Below, one piece after another: positions 1 through 6,619 of a stretch of DNA of 10,411 bases (its first letter is position 1; each line of letters starts with the position of its first letter). Origin of the DNA: CAYTZA01 sp964442365 (GTDB taxonomy: Bacteria > Patescibacteriota > Minisyncoccia > Phycocordibacterales > DAORIS01); NCBI GenBank assembly GCA_964442365.1, contig CAYTZA010000022.1, positions 1-10,411 on the forward strand, written 5' to 3'. The notes below the pieces were generated by a model, which saw nothing but the letters and a program-made list of their open reading frames with translations, had not been told where the DNA came from and did no database searches. Made by a program: the position numbers and the translations under genes.

Positions 1-170
1 CATACCTCACACGTATTGCTAGTACTTTCAATAGTTGGTATGCCAATAATCAGATCATAGAAGAAAAAGATCCATATACTCCATATCGCTTGGCTATCGT
101 ATCTGCTACTCATCAAGTTTTAGTTCAGGGACTTACTCTACTCGGCATGCCTGTCCCAGAGAAGATGTAA
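1..170 (+). CDS. argS: Arginyl-tRNA synthetase, C-terminal fragment
   Basis: Only the last 55 codons are in the window, read in the frame starting at base 3 and ending at TAA 168-170; the gene begins upstream. The visible peptide has the end of the DALR-type anticodon-binding domain of class I ArgRS: an LTRIASTFNSWY helix, an acidic segment, RLAIVSATHQVL, and a terminal GLTLLGMPVPEKM. This matches the usual ArgRS ending (RL..V.A...VL..GL.LLG...PE.M followed directly by a stop). The enzyme charges tRNA-Arg in the cytoplasm. No terminator hairpin follows the stop, and a promoter-like element for the next gene begins 4 bases later. The identification rests on family knowledge of this C-terminal pattern; the catalytic domain is not visible. 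Confidence 0.9.
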   Translation, partial: YLTRIASTFNSWYANNQIIEEKDPYTPYRLAIVSATHQVLVQGLTLLGMPVPEKM

Positions 171-173
171 ATT

Positions 174-182
174 TGCTACACT
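174..182 (+). promoter_or_regulatory. Extended -10 promoter element of the orphan gene
   Basis: TGCTACACT matches an extended -10 (TG, one base, then TACACT at 177-182). The predicted transcription start is near 189. No convincing -35 is seen about 17 bases upstream, where the sequence is still argS coding. The same TACACT hexamer occurs before the M16 peptidase gene. This start gives a leader of about 65 nt before the ATG at 254. A five-codon ATG-to-TGA frame (192-209) lies at the very start of that leader; its meaning is unknown. Confidence 0.55.
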
Positions 183-241
183 CTTATATTCATGGTAAAA
201 ACTATTTGAATTGGTTGTTCTTTAACTTTGACGTAACACAC

Positions 242-248
242 AAGGAGG
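242..248 (+). promoter_or_regulatory. Strong Shine-Dalgarno site that fixes the orphan gene start
   Basis: AAGGAGG lies 5 bases upstream of ATG 254. It is the best ribosome binding site in the window and the reason for choosing ATG 254 over the in-frame TTG at 173, which lacks such a site and would overlap the promoter. Most other genes here have no comparable site. Confidence 0.85.
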
Positions 249-253
249 TTGGT

Positions 254-757
254 ATGATTGCTGTATCAAACAGACCGTATTCGGTTGGAGACTTTCCTTT
301 TTTGCGGATGTTCTTCTCTCCTGAAGGGAGGACGTCTCTTCAGGAGGTTACTGTCAAAGAAATGCATGGCGGACTTTTTTTGAAAAGCGCCAATGATTTC
401 TCTCCAAACAGAGTTCTTTTTTTTGGAGAGTCTGAACTCTTGGGTGTTTTGGGATACAATAAATATATTCCAAATTTAAAGAGGCGCTGGTATCATTTTT
501 GGAGATCGGGGTTTGTGAAGGTCTCTGTGAATGATGATCGAAAAGATGCCATTTGGAGACCGGATCACCTTGGAACAGTCATGCGCTCTTGTTTTTATCA
601 AATGGACAATAGAATCCTTTTTGGTATCAAGTACATCGTGGAGATTGCTCCAACTTGTAACACAGAAGGATTGTGTTGTTCTCCGAAATCGATGATTATC
701 TACAAGCTCCCTGGAAATTGTGCGGATGTGTGGGATGTGAACTTTTATTCGTTGTAA
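254..757 (+). CDS. Orphan hypothetical protein, 167 aa
   Basis: I do not recognise this protein. With the start at ATG 254, set by AAGGAGG, it has 167 residues. There is no signal peptide and no clear membrane segment. It has an aromatic-rich middle (RRWYHFWRSGFVKV, about residues 77-90), an IWRP motif (100-103), and five cysteines (113, 135, 141, 142, 156), four of them in the last third. That could suggest a metal site or disulfides, but no recognised spacing is visible. The gene stands alone between argS and ileS with its own extended -10, a leader of about 65 nt, and a terminator just after the stop, so it looks like a self-contained expression unit. Counting bases 241-720 gives about 41% G+C, above the roughly 32% of two 60-base ileS lines sampled. 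Strong inverted repeats lie within the reading frame. The intact 167-codon frame and strong binding site favour translation; function is unknown. Confidence 0.75.
   Translation: MIAVSNRPYSVGDFPFLRMFFSPEGRTSLQEVTVKEMHGGLFLKSANDFSPNRVLFFGESELLGVLGYNKYIPNLKRRWYHFWRSGFVKVSVNDDRKDAIWRPDHLGTVMRSCFYQMDNRILFGIKYIVEIAPTCNTEGLCCSPKSMIIYKLPGNCADVWDVNFYSL
318..346 (+). repeat. 12-bp hairpin inside the orphan gene
   Basis: Bases 318-329 (CTCCTGAAGGGA) pair with 335-346 (TCTCTTCAGGAG) around a 5-base loop (330-334). There are eleven Watson-Crick pairs and one G-U pair, with a further possible U-G at 317/347. Nine consecutive perfect pairs form the base of the stem. It begins 64 bases into the coding sequence. 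The right arm contains a Shine-Dalgarno-like CAGGAGG (341-347) that would be hidden in the stem, 14 bases before an in-frame ATG (362). No T-run follows, so it is not an ordinary intrinsic terminator. Confidence 0.8.
400..440 (+). repeat. Two interlocking inverted repeats in the orphan gene
   Basis: CTCTCCAAA (400-408) is perfectly complementary to TTTGGAGAG (422-430), giving 9 bp with a 13-base loop. Within that loop AGAGTTC (410-416) is perfectly complementary to GAACTCT (434-440), giving 7 bp. The order of the arms is that of an H-type pseudoknot, with connectors of 1, 5 and 3 bases. The 3-base connector would have to span the 9-bp stem, which is tight, so two mutually exclusive hairpins are as likely as a simultaneous fold. 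Both pairings are read directly; a biological role is inference. Confidence 0.6.
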
Positions 758-762
758 TGAGT

Positions 763-787
763 GGCCCCTTAATCGGGGGCTTTTTTA
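763..787 (+). terminator. Rho-independent terminator after the orphan gene
   Basis: GCCCC (764-768) pairs with GGGGC (776-780) around a 7-base loop and is followed directly by six T (781-786). It starts a few bases after the TAA at 755-757 and before the ileS promoter element, so it should end the orphan transcript and insulate ileS. Confidence 0.85.
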
Positions 788-798
788 TTAGTGAAATA

Positions 799-807
799 TG
801 CTAATAT
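799..807 (+). promoter_or_regulatory. Extended -10 promoter element of ileS
   Basis: TGCTAATAT gives TG, one base, then TAATAT (802-807). The predicted start is near 814, which leaves only about 6 bases before ATG 820. There is no Shine-Dalgarno sequence in the AT-only run before the ATG. The expected -35 position falls in the terminator T-run and shows no match. Confidence 0.5.
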
Positions 808-819
808 AGCTCTATATAT

Positions 820-3800
820 ATGCAGGAAGAGAATAAAGAACAAAAAAAGAGCACTATAGCGCTCCGTGAAGAAAGTATTTTACAGTTTTGGCGCGATAGA
901 GATATTTTCAATAAAACACTCCTCAAAAAAAGTCCAAAAGGTAACTTTGTTTTTTATGACGGTCCACCTTTTGCTACAGGTATGCCACACTATGGGCACG
1001 TATTGCCAGGTACTATAAAAGACGTTTTGCCTCGATATAAAACCATGCAAGGGTATAGAGTTCCGCGTCGTTGGGGTTGGGATTGTCATGGTTTGCCTGT
1101 TGAAAATCTTATAGAAAAAGAACTTGGTCTGAAAAGTAAAAAAGAAATTGAAGCGTATGGTATTGAAAAATTTAATACCGCAGCTCGTGCAAGTGTATTT
1201 CGATATAGAGATGAGTGGAAAAGGATTATTCCTCGCCTGGGTAGATTTGTTGATATGGAGAACGATTATCGTACTTTGGATCCGTCATATACTGAATCAG
1301 TATGGTGGTCATGGAAAAAGTTACATGATAAAGGTCTGACGTATCAGAGTTTTAAAGTGATGCCGTATTGTCCTCACTGTGGAACGACACTCTCAAACTT
1401 TGAGGTTAATCAAGGATACAAAGATATTACTGATATATCTGTTTTTGCGAAATTTAAATTAAAAGATGAAGAAAATACGTTTTTGATTGCATGGACAACA
1501 ACACCATGGACACTACCAGGAAATACTGCACTCGCAATTAAGTCAGACGCTTTATACGTCAAAGTAGAAAAAGATGCTACAAATTATATCGTAGCAAAAT
1601 CACTTTCAGAGAAAGTATTGAAAGAAAACTATACAGTAAGTAAAGAGTTTTTAGGAAAAGATTTGATTGGTAAATCGTATGAACCAGTTTTTGATTATTT
1701 TAAAAATACTGACATAGCAAAATCAGATAAGATTTGGAAAGTATATGGTGCAGATTTTGTAACCATGGAAGATGGTACAGGTATTGTTCATATAGCACCG
1801 GCATTTGGTGACGATGATTATCAACTTTCTCAAAAAGAACGTATACCGATGATTCAACACGTCACCGAAGAGGGTACGTTCAAAACAGAAGTAAAAGATT
1901 TTGCTGGTATGGTGGTTAAACCAGCGGACGATCATCAGAAAGCTGATATAGAAATTATAAAGAATCTTGCTCATAGAGGATTACTTTTTGATAAACAGAA
2001 AATCATTCACTCATATCCGCACTGTTGGAGATGTGGTACACCACTACTTAATTTTGCAACATCGTCGTGGTTTGTAAAAGTGACAGATATTAAAAACAAA
2101 CTTATAAAAGAAAATAAAAAAGTAAAGTGGTTACCTGAAGAAATTGGTGCGGGGCGTTTTGGTAAGTGGCTTGAAGGTGCTCGTGATTGGGCCGTGTCAC
2201 GTACACGTTTCTGGGGTGCTCCTATGCCTATATGGAAATCGGAAGATGGTAGTGAATTTGAAGTGCTTGGATCAATATCTGATTTAAAAGAAAGAACATC
2301 TAATCACAATACTTTTTTTCTTCTCCGTCATGGTGAAGGAGAGCATAATACTAAAAATATTTTAAGTTCACGTTTTGATAATTCTCACCATCTTACTGAA
2401 AAAGGCAAAGAATCTATTCGTATTGTAGCTAAACAGTTACGAAAGAAAAAAATAGATAGTATCTACGCTTCTGACTTTGTCCGTACTCGTGAAAGCGCTG
2501 AAATTTTGGCTAGTGAGCTTGGTATATCGCAGGATAAAATCATATACGATAAACGTTTGAGAGAGGTTGATTTTGGAAGTCTTGAAGGAAAAGATATTTC
2601 AACTTATCACACCATGTTTCCAAAATACGAAACACTTTTTACAGAGTCTATTCCAAACGGTGAGGGATTAGGTGATGTTCGTAGAAGGGTCGGAGACTTT
2701 TTATATGAAGTTGATGCGCAACAAAAAGATAAAAATATTTTGGTGATTTCTCATGAGACTCCAATATGGCTGTTAGAAGGTATTGCCAATGGTTTAGATA
2801 GTAAACAGATTTCCAGTATGCGTTTACAAGATGAATTTATCGCTCCAGGAGTATTTCATACTGTTTCTTTTGCGGCACTACCACATAATATCGAATACGA
2901 AATCGATCTTCATCGTCCGTATATAGATAGGGTTGTCTACACATCAAAAACAGGAAAAACTATGAAGCGTATATCTGATATTTTTGATACGTGGTATGAC
3001 TCAGGATCTATGCCGTATGCACAGAATCATTATCCTTTTAACAAAGACATCAAGTTTCCTGCAGATTTTATAGCCGAAGGTCTTGATCAAACACGAGGAT
3101 GGTTCTATACACTTTTGGTTTTAAGTACTGCTTTGTTTGGAAAGTCCCCTTATAAAAATGTAGTAGTAAATGGTCTTGTACTTGCTGAAGATGGTAAAAA
3201 GATGTCCAAAAGTTTACAAAATTATCCTGATATAGAACTAACAGTAGATCGTTATGGTGCGGACTCTTTGCGGTATTTTCTTATGACATCTACTGGAGTA
3301 AAAGCAGAAGATGTTCGATTTTCTGAAAAAGGTCTCGATGAAGTAGTTAAAAAGAATATTCAGCGTTTGGACAATGTCTATTCTTTTTATGAACTATATA
3401 AAGACCAAATAGTTGTTGACCATGACCTTAAAAAGATTCCGGTGACGCACGTTCTTGATCGGTGGATACGAGCTCGTCTTGATGAAACAATACTNNNNNN
3501 NNNNNNNNNNNNNNNNNNNNNNNNNNNNNNNNNNNNNNNNNNNNNNNNNNNNNNNNNNNNNNNNNNNNNNNNNNNNNNNNNNNNNNNNNNNNNNGATGAT
3601 CCAGAAAGTGTGCATCTTTGTGTATGGCCAAATATTAAAGAACGTTTGGTAAATAAACAGAAAAAATATATAGATGAAATGAATCAAGTAAGATCTTTTG
3701 TCTCTATGGCTTTGGAGTTACGTTTGAAATCAGGAATAAAAGTTAGGCAACCCTTAAACTCAGTTTCTTTTAAAGAGACTGTGGGAGAAGAGTATTTTGA

Positions 3801-4110
3801 TACCATAAAGGACGAAATCAATGTAAAAAGTTTGTATGTAAACAAAGAACAAACTGATGATGTGATTTTAGATACAGTTATAACAGATGATTTGCGTGTC
3901 GAAGGGGAAATGAGAGAGCTTTTACGTGCTTTACAGGATGAAAGAAAGAAAATTGGTCTTATGCCAAAAGATCGTGCTAGAGCATATATCCCGAATACTG
4001 ATGTATACCAAAAAATACTTTCTGTATATAAAAAAGAAATTATGAATACGGCCTCTCTTGAGAATATCGAATATTCAACGGAATCTATTGTGTCTGTGGT
4101 GAAAGTATAA
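820..4110 (+). CDS. ileS: Isoleucyl-tRNA synthetase with inserted histidine-phosphatase domain
   Basis: A class I synthetase that charges tRNA-Ile, of the type 2 (eukaryote-like, T. thermophilus-type) group. Seen in order: the HIGH-type motif HYGH (57-60); WGWDCHGLPVE (85-95); a first zinc site C184/C187 with C402/C405; CP1 editing-domain motifs WTTTPWTLPGN (225-235) and GIVHIAPAFGDDDY (321-334); SRTRFWGAPMPIW (460-472); DTWYDSG (723-729); EGLDQTRGWF (753-762); and KMSKS (794-798). A histidine-phosphatase domain of about 200 residues is inserted at roughly 494-690, where related enzymes have a short linker. All four cysteines of the second zinc site flanking this linker are replaced (474, 477, 709, 711). 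A run of 100 N interrupts the anticodon-binding domain. The frame is the same on both sides, but too few residues remain, so the gap is probably longer in reality. ATG 820 is the only plausible start. recO follows after 4 bases, so the two are likely co-transcribed. Confidence 0.95.
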   Translation: MQEENKEQKKSTIALREESILQFWRDRDIFNKTLLKKSPKGNFVFYDGPPFATGMPHYGHVLPGTIKDVLPRYKTMQGYRVPRRWGWDCHGLPVENLIEKELGLKSKKEIEAYGIEKFNTAARASVFRYRDEWKRIIPRLGRFVDMENDYRTLDPSYTESVWWSWKKLHDKGLTYQSFKVMPYCPHCGTTLSNFEVNQGYKDITDISVFAKFKLKDEENTFLIAWTTTPWTLPGNTALAIKSDALYVKVEKDATNYIVAKSLSEKVLKENYTVSKEFLGKDLIGKSYEPVFDYFKNTDIAKSDKIWKVYGADFVTMEDGTGIVHIAPAFGDDDYQLSQKERIPMIQHVTEEGTFKTEVKDFAGMVVKPADDHQKADIEIIKNLAHRGLLFDKQKIIHSYPHCWRCGTPLLNFATSSWFVKVTDIKNKLIKENKKVKWLPEEIGAGRFGKWLEGARDWAVSRTRFWGAPMPIWKSEDGSEFEVLGSISDLKERTSNHNTFFLLRHGEGEHNTKNILSSRFDNSHHLTEKGKESIRIVAKQLRKKKIDSIYASDFVRTRESAEILASELGISQDKIIYDKRLREVDFGSLEGKDISTYHTMFPKYETLFTESIPNGEGLGDVRRRVGDFLYEVDAQQKDKNILVISHETPIWLLEGIANGLDSKQISSMRLQDEFIAPGVFHTVSFAALPHNIEYEIDLHRPYIDRVVYTSKTGKTMKRISDIFDTWYDSGSMPYAQNHYPFNKDIKFPADFIAEGLDQTRGWFYTLLVLSTALFGKSPYKNVVVNGLVLAEDGKKMSKSLQNYPDIELTVDRYGADSLRYFLMTSTGVKAEDVRFSEKGLDEVVKKNIQRLDNVYSFYELYKDQIVVDHDLKKIPVTHVLDRWIRARLDETIXXXXXXXXXXXXXXXXXXXXXXXXXXXXXXXXXXDDPESVHLCVWPNIKERLVNKQKKYIDEMNQVRSFVSMALELRLKSGIKVRQPLNSVSFKETVGEEYFDTIKDEINVKSLYVNKEQTDDVILDTVITDDLRVEGEMRELLRALQDERKKIGLMPKDRARAYIPNTDVYQKILSVYKKEIMNTASLENIEYSTESIVSVVKV
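2299..2889 (+). other. Histidine-phosphatase (phosphoglycerate-mutase-like) domain within IleRS
   Basis: Approximate boundaries, IleRS residues 494-690. The branch-1 histidine phosphatase signatures appear in the correct order: FFLLRHGEGEHN with R503-H504-G505 (H504 the expected phospho-acceptor); SDFVRTRESA with R555; LREVDFGSLEG with E582, the expected acid/base; IPNGEG followed by an Arg-rich helix (611-625); and LVISHETPIW with H645. The catalytic pocket residues R503, H504, R555, E582 and H645 are therefore all present, which favours an active enzyme over a decayed insert. The substrate cannot be told from sequence: this superfamily includes mutases, SixA-type phosphohistidine phosphatases and small-molecule phosphatases. 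The reading frame is continuous with the synthetase on both sides, and both junctions are well away from the assembly gap. Confidence 0.9.
3495..3594. other. Assembly gap of exactly 100 N within ileS
   Basis: One hundred consecutive N separate DRWIRARLDE (880-889) of IleRS from ESVHL just after the gap. In related type 2 IleRS these landmarks are, from memory, some 80-90 residues apart, including the W-Y-V-R-R signature of the anticodon-binding domain. Only 33-34 residues fit in 100 bases. The round number suggests a scaffold placeholder rather than a measured length. Protein-length statements for this gene should allow for about 50 more residues. Confidence 0.9.
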
Positions 4111-4114
4111 AAAT

Positions 4115-4681
4115 ATGTATAAAATATATACCACCGAAGCTATTGTACTCGGCGGACGTCCTAGTAGAGAGGCGGATAAAGTTTTAACACTTTTGACGCG
4201 AGATCTCGGTCTTATTCAGGCAGTTGCCAAAGGTGTGCGTAAAGAGGCTTCAAAATTGCGTTATGCTTTAGCTGATAGATCTCAAGGATTGGTATCATTG
4301 GTGCGCGGAAAAGATGTTTGGAGAATTACTAATATTTTACCTCAATCTTCATATGCTAATCGAGGTGAAGTTGCACGTATGACTGCTCGTGTTGGACAAC
4401 TTGCAAAACGTTTAGTTCCGCCTGAGGCTGTAGAGGAGACCCTTTTTGATACGTATGCTACTTTTTTGGAATTATCTTTAAAACCTAAGATTGATATAGC
4501 TTCGCTTGAAATATTGGCAGTATTACACATATTGCGTGTATGTGGATATGTGGGAAATAATCCGGCTTTAGAGCAGATTTTTACACGACCTTTTTCAGAA
4601 GAAGTATTGCCTTTGATTGCGACAGAGCGTTCTTTGGTGCTTGAGACTATAAATAACGCACTGCATCATAGTCACTTGTAG
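4115..4681 (+). CDS. recO: DNA repair protein RecO, short form
   Basis: RecO works in the RecFOR pathway, loading RecA on SSB-coated single-stranded DNA and annealing strands. The N-terminus has the RecO OB-fold pattern: TTEAIVLGGRPSREADKVLTLLTRDLGLIQAVAKGVRK in outline, with the conserved start TEAIVL (7-12), E19-A20-D21, T27-R29-G32 and A36-KGVRK (39-43), then an SxL stretch before a short linker (about residue 80). The rest is helical, with LEILAVLHILRVCGYVGNNP at 131-150 matching the RecO helix containing L.R...L...GY. At 188 residues it is shorter than typical RecO (about 240) and has a single cysteine (143), so there is no zinc finger. There is no room for a lost C-terminus, because the next gene begins 14 bases after the stop, so this is a short form rather than a frameshift. 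It starts 4 bases after ileS with no Shine-Dalgarno site, consistent with co-transcription. Confidence 0.85.
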   Translation: MYKIYTTEAIVLGGRPSREADKVLTLLTRDLGLIQAVAKGVRKEASKLRYALADRSQGLVSLVRGKDVWRITNILPQSSYANRGEVARMTARVGQLAKRLVPPEAVEETLFDTYATFLELSLKPKIDIASLEILAVLHILRVCGYVGNNPALEQIFTRPFSEEVLPLIATERSLVLETINNALHHSHL

Positions 4682-4687
4682 TATAAT
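4682..4687 (+). promoter_or_regulatory. Consensus -10 (TATAAT) placed for a leaderless transcript
   Basis: A perfect TATAAT lies immediately after the recO stop codon, whose last base is 4681. Its last base is 8 bases before the A of ATG 4695, so transcription should start at or next to the initiation codon. No Shine-Dalgarno site fits in the 7 bases between. No clear -35 hexamer is seen at 16-18 bases spacing. Confidence 0.65.
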
Positions 4688-4694
4688 AATCTAC

Positions 4695-6614
4695 ATGGAT
4701 AGAGAAAATCATCTCGAAGATCTTAAAGAAGAGTTGTATTCAACTCATACAAAAGGTTCTGTTATAGATCACACAAAAGGTACAAATTTAAGTCCGCGTG
4801 AAGTATCGGAAAATAATTCGGCAAATGCTTGGCCTGAGACAGTTTTGCCTGATCATGGATCGTCAGAATATCATCCAGCTACGAAGTTTTTTAAATATTT
4901 ATTTATAGCCTCTGTGGTTTTTTGTTTATGTGCTGGAGCAGTTGCTGGTTTTGTATTTTTATCAGGCTGGAATCAAATTTCTTCAGACAATCTTGATATA
5001 TCAATTGCGGCACCTGTTTCAGTTGCTGGTGGGGAAGTGTTTCCTTTTTCTGTATCTATTGCCAATAAAAATCGAATTGATTTGTATGATGTGCGTGCGT
5101 ATGTTACGTATCCTTCAGGTGCTCGTGATACGACTGGAGCATCACTACTTCACGAAGACCGTGTACTAGAAACAATTTCTACTGGTTCGCAAAAAGAAAC
5201 TAAGTTTCAGGCGATTTTGTTTGGAGAAGAAAATGTTCTACAGGAGATTGGGGTTGTGGTTGAGTATAAAATTACAGGGGGCACAACCGTGTACAAAAAA
5301 GAACAAACATATAGTGTTCTTTTAACGAAAGCTCCTATTAGTGTACTTGTTGATTATCAAAAAGAGATAAATGCTAATCAGGAAATTGTGTTTACCGTAT
5401 CAGCAATATCAAATTCTCGCGCTCCTCTTAGTAATATACTTCTAAAAGCGGTCTATCCTGTTGGTTTTGTAGTTAAAAGTACAAACGTAACTCCATTGGA
5501 AAATTCTAGTGATACATGGGATCTTGGTTCTTTTGAGCCAGGAGAAAAGAAGGACGTTGTATTGAGAGGTGTGGTTCAAGGGCAAGATACTGAAGAGAAA
5601 AACTTTCGTTTTTCAATCGGAGCACGTACAGATCTTGATAGCTCCAATATTGCTACGGTCTATTCAAATTTTCTTGCAACAGTTTATATCGAAAGACCTT
5701 TTATTTCGACACAGTTAAGTCTTGGTTTGAGTGATTCTGCGAAGAGTACTCTTATCACTACTCCAGGTTCTCAAATATCTGGTAGTTTAACTTTTAAAAA
5801 TAATACACCGAAAGATATATTTGATGTAACAATACAGTTGATTCCTCCAAGTACGTATGTGGATCGCTATAGCATATCTGGAAATGGTGGATTCTATCAA
5901 TCATCAGAGAATACTTTGGTTTGGAATAAAAATACTCTTTCAGATCTTGAAACTTTAGGGTCTGGTATTTCTAGAAAAGTTTCTTTCTCATTTAAAACTT
6001 TAAGTGCCGAACAGTTATCACAAGTATTGCGAAATCCCCAGATCAATGTAAAAGCTATTGTTTCGGGAAAAACAGTGACTTCTAGCGGTGGAACTCAAAC
6101 TATATCAGTAGAAACAGAAGGTATCATAAAATTTTCTACATCAGCATCTTTATCTGCAAAAACTTTGTATTCTACTGGTCCTTTTACTAACAGTGGCCCA
6201 GTTCCTGCACGTTCTGAACAGAAAACAACCTATACAATACAGCTTTCTCTTACAAATACTTCTAATCAAATTTCTGATGGTGTTGTAACTGCAACTTTGC
6301 CAATTTATGCACAATGGACCGGTGCTATAAGTCCAGGTTCTGAAAAAATATCATACGATTCAAATAAGCGTACTATTACATGGCAGGTTGGAGAAGTGCC
6401 TGCTTATTCAGGAATTCGCTCAGCTGCTCGATCTGTCTACTTTGGTGTAGAGTTATATCCAAGTATTAGCCAAATTGGTAGTCGTCCAATATTGGTCTCT
6501 GATATTTTATTTAGTGGTATTGACCGTTTTACCAATACCATGATAAAACTTGGACCTGGAAGAACTGATACAACTCTTTCTGATAGTCAGATAAGCGGTC
6601 AGATCAAAGAATAA
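4695..6614 (+). CDS. Single-pass membrane protein with about four extracellular Ig-like (DUF11/CARDB-type) domains
   Basis: Length 639 residues. Residues 1-63 are polar, charged and probably disordered; 67-90 form one hydrophobic membrane segment (YLFIASVVFCLCAGAVAGFVF core). The rest is beta-rich, Ser/Thr-rich sequence with few cysteines. It divides into about four repeats (about 97-205, 206-325, 330-465, 480-620). Each has an NxxxxxLxDVxxxxxYP-type step such as NKNRIDLYDVRAYVTYPSG (124-142), SNSRAPLSNILLKAVYPVG (240-258) and NNTPKDIFDVTIQLIPPS, typical of DUF11/CARDB-like Ig folds. The C-terminus shows no LPxTG sorting signal. The inferred topology is N-in, C-out with a stalk-like surface region, perhaps for attachment or envelope structure; that role is inference. 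It lies between recO and glyS, and glyS follows after 5 bases, probably in the same transcript. A leaderless promoter precedes it. No named family can be assigned with confidence. Confidence 0.8.
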   Translation: MDRENHLEDLKEELYSTHTKGSVIDHTKGTNLSPREVSENNSANAWPETVLPDHGSSEYHPATKFFKYLFIASVVFCLCAGAVAGFVFLSGWNQISSDNLDISIAAPVSVAGGEVFPFSVSIANKNRIDLYDVRAYVTYPSGARDTTGASLLHEDRVLETISTGSQKETKFQAILFGEENVLQEIGVVVEYKITGGTTVYKKEQTYSVLLTKAPISVLVDYQKEINANQEIVFTVSAISNSRAPLSNILLKAVYPVGFVVKSTNVTPLENSSDTWDLGSFEPGEKKDVVLRGVVQGQDTEEKNFRFSIGARTDLDSSNIATVYSNFLATVYIERPFISTQLSLGLSDSAKSTLITTPGSQISGSLTFKNNTPKDIFDVTIQLIPPSTYVDRYSISGNGGFYQSSENTLVWNKNTLSDLETLGSGISRKVSFSFKTLSAEQLSQVLRNPQINVKAIVSGKTVTSSGGTQTISVETEGIIKFSTSASLSAKTLYSTGPFTNSGPVPARSEQKTTYTIQLSLTNTSNQISDGVVTATLPIYAQWTGAISPGSEKISYDSNKRTITWQVGEVPAYSGIRSAARSVYFGVELYPSISQIGSRPILVSDILFSGIDRFTNTMIKLGPGRTDTTLSDSQISGQIKE

Positions 6615-6619
6615 TATAT

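Noticed and set aside
173..253. N-terminal extension of the orphan protein from TTG 173 (194 aa)
   Set aside because: It would overlap the -10 element and lacks a binding site, while ATG 254 has AAGGAGG at ideal spacing.
285..559. Four copies of TTGGAGA in the orphan gene (285, 423, 499, 553)
   Set aside because: The spacing is irregular and the copies fall in different codon phases; it is probably a by-product of common codons, though one copy is part of the 9-bp stem.
3394..3687. Reading frames on either strand across the N run
   Set aside because: They are open only because N contains no stops, and they overlap ileS, which has strong family motifs.
4115..4681. recO as a truncated or frameshifted pseudogene
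   Set aside because: All N-terminal and helical motifs are intact, and the next promoter and gene follow at once, leaving no remnant of a lost C-terminus. Short RecO forms are plausible in reduced genomes.
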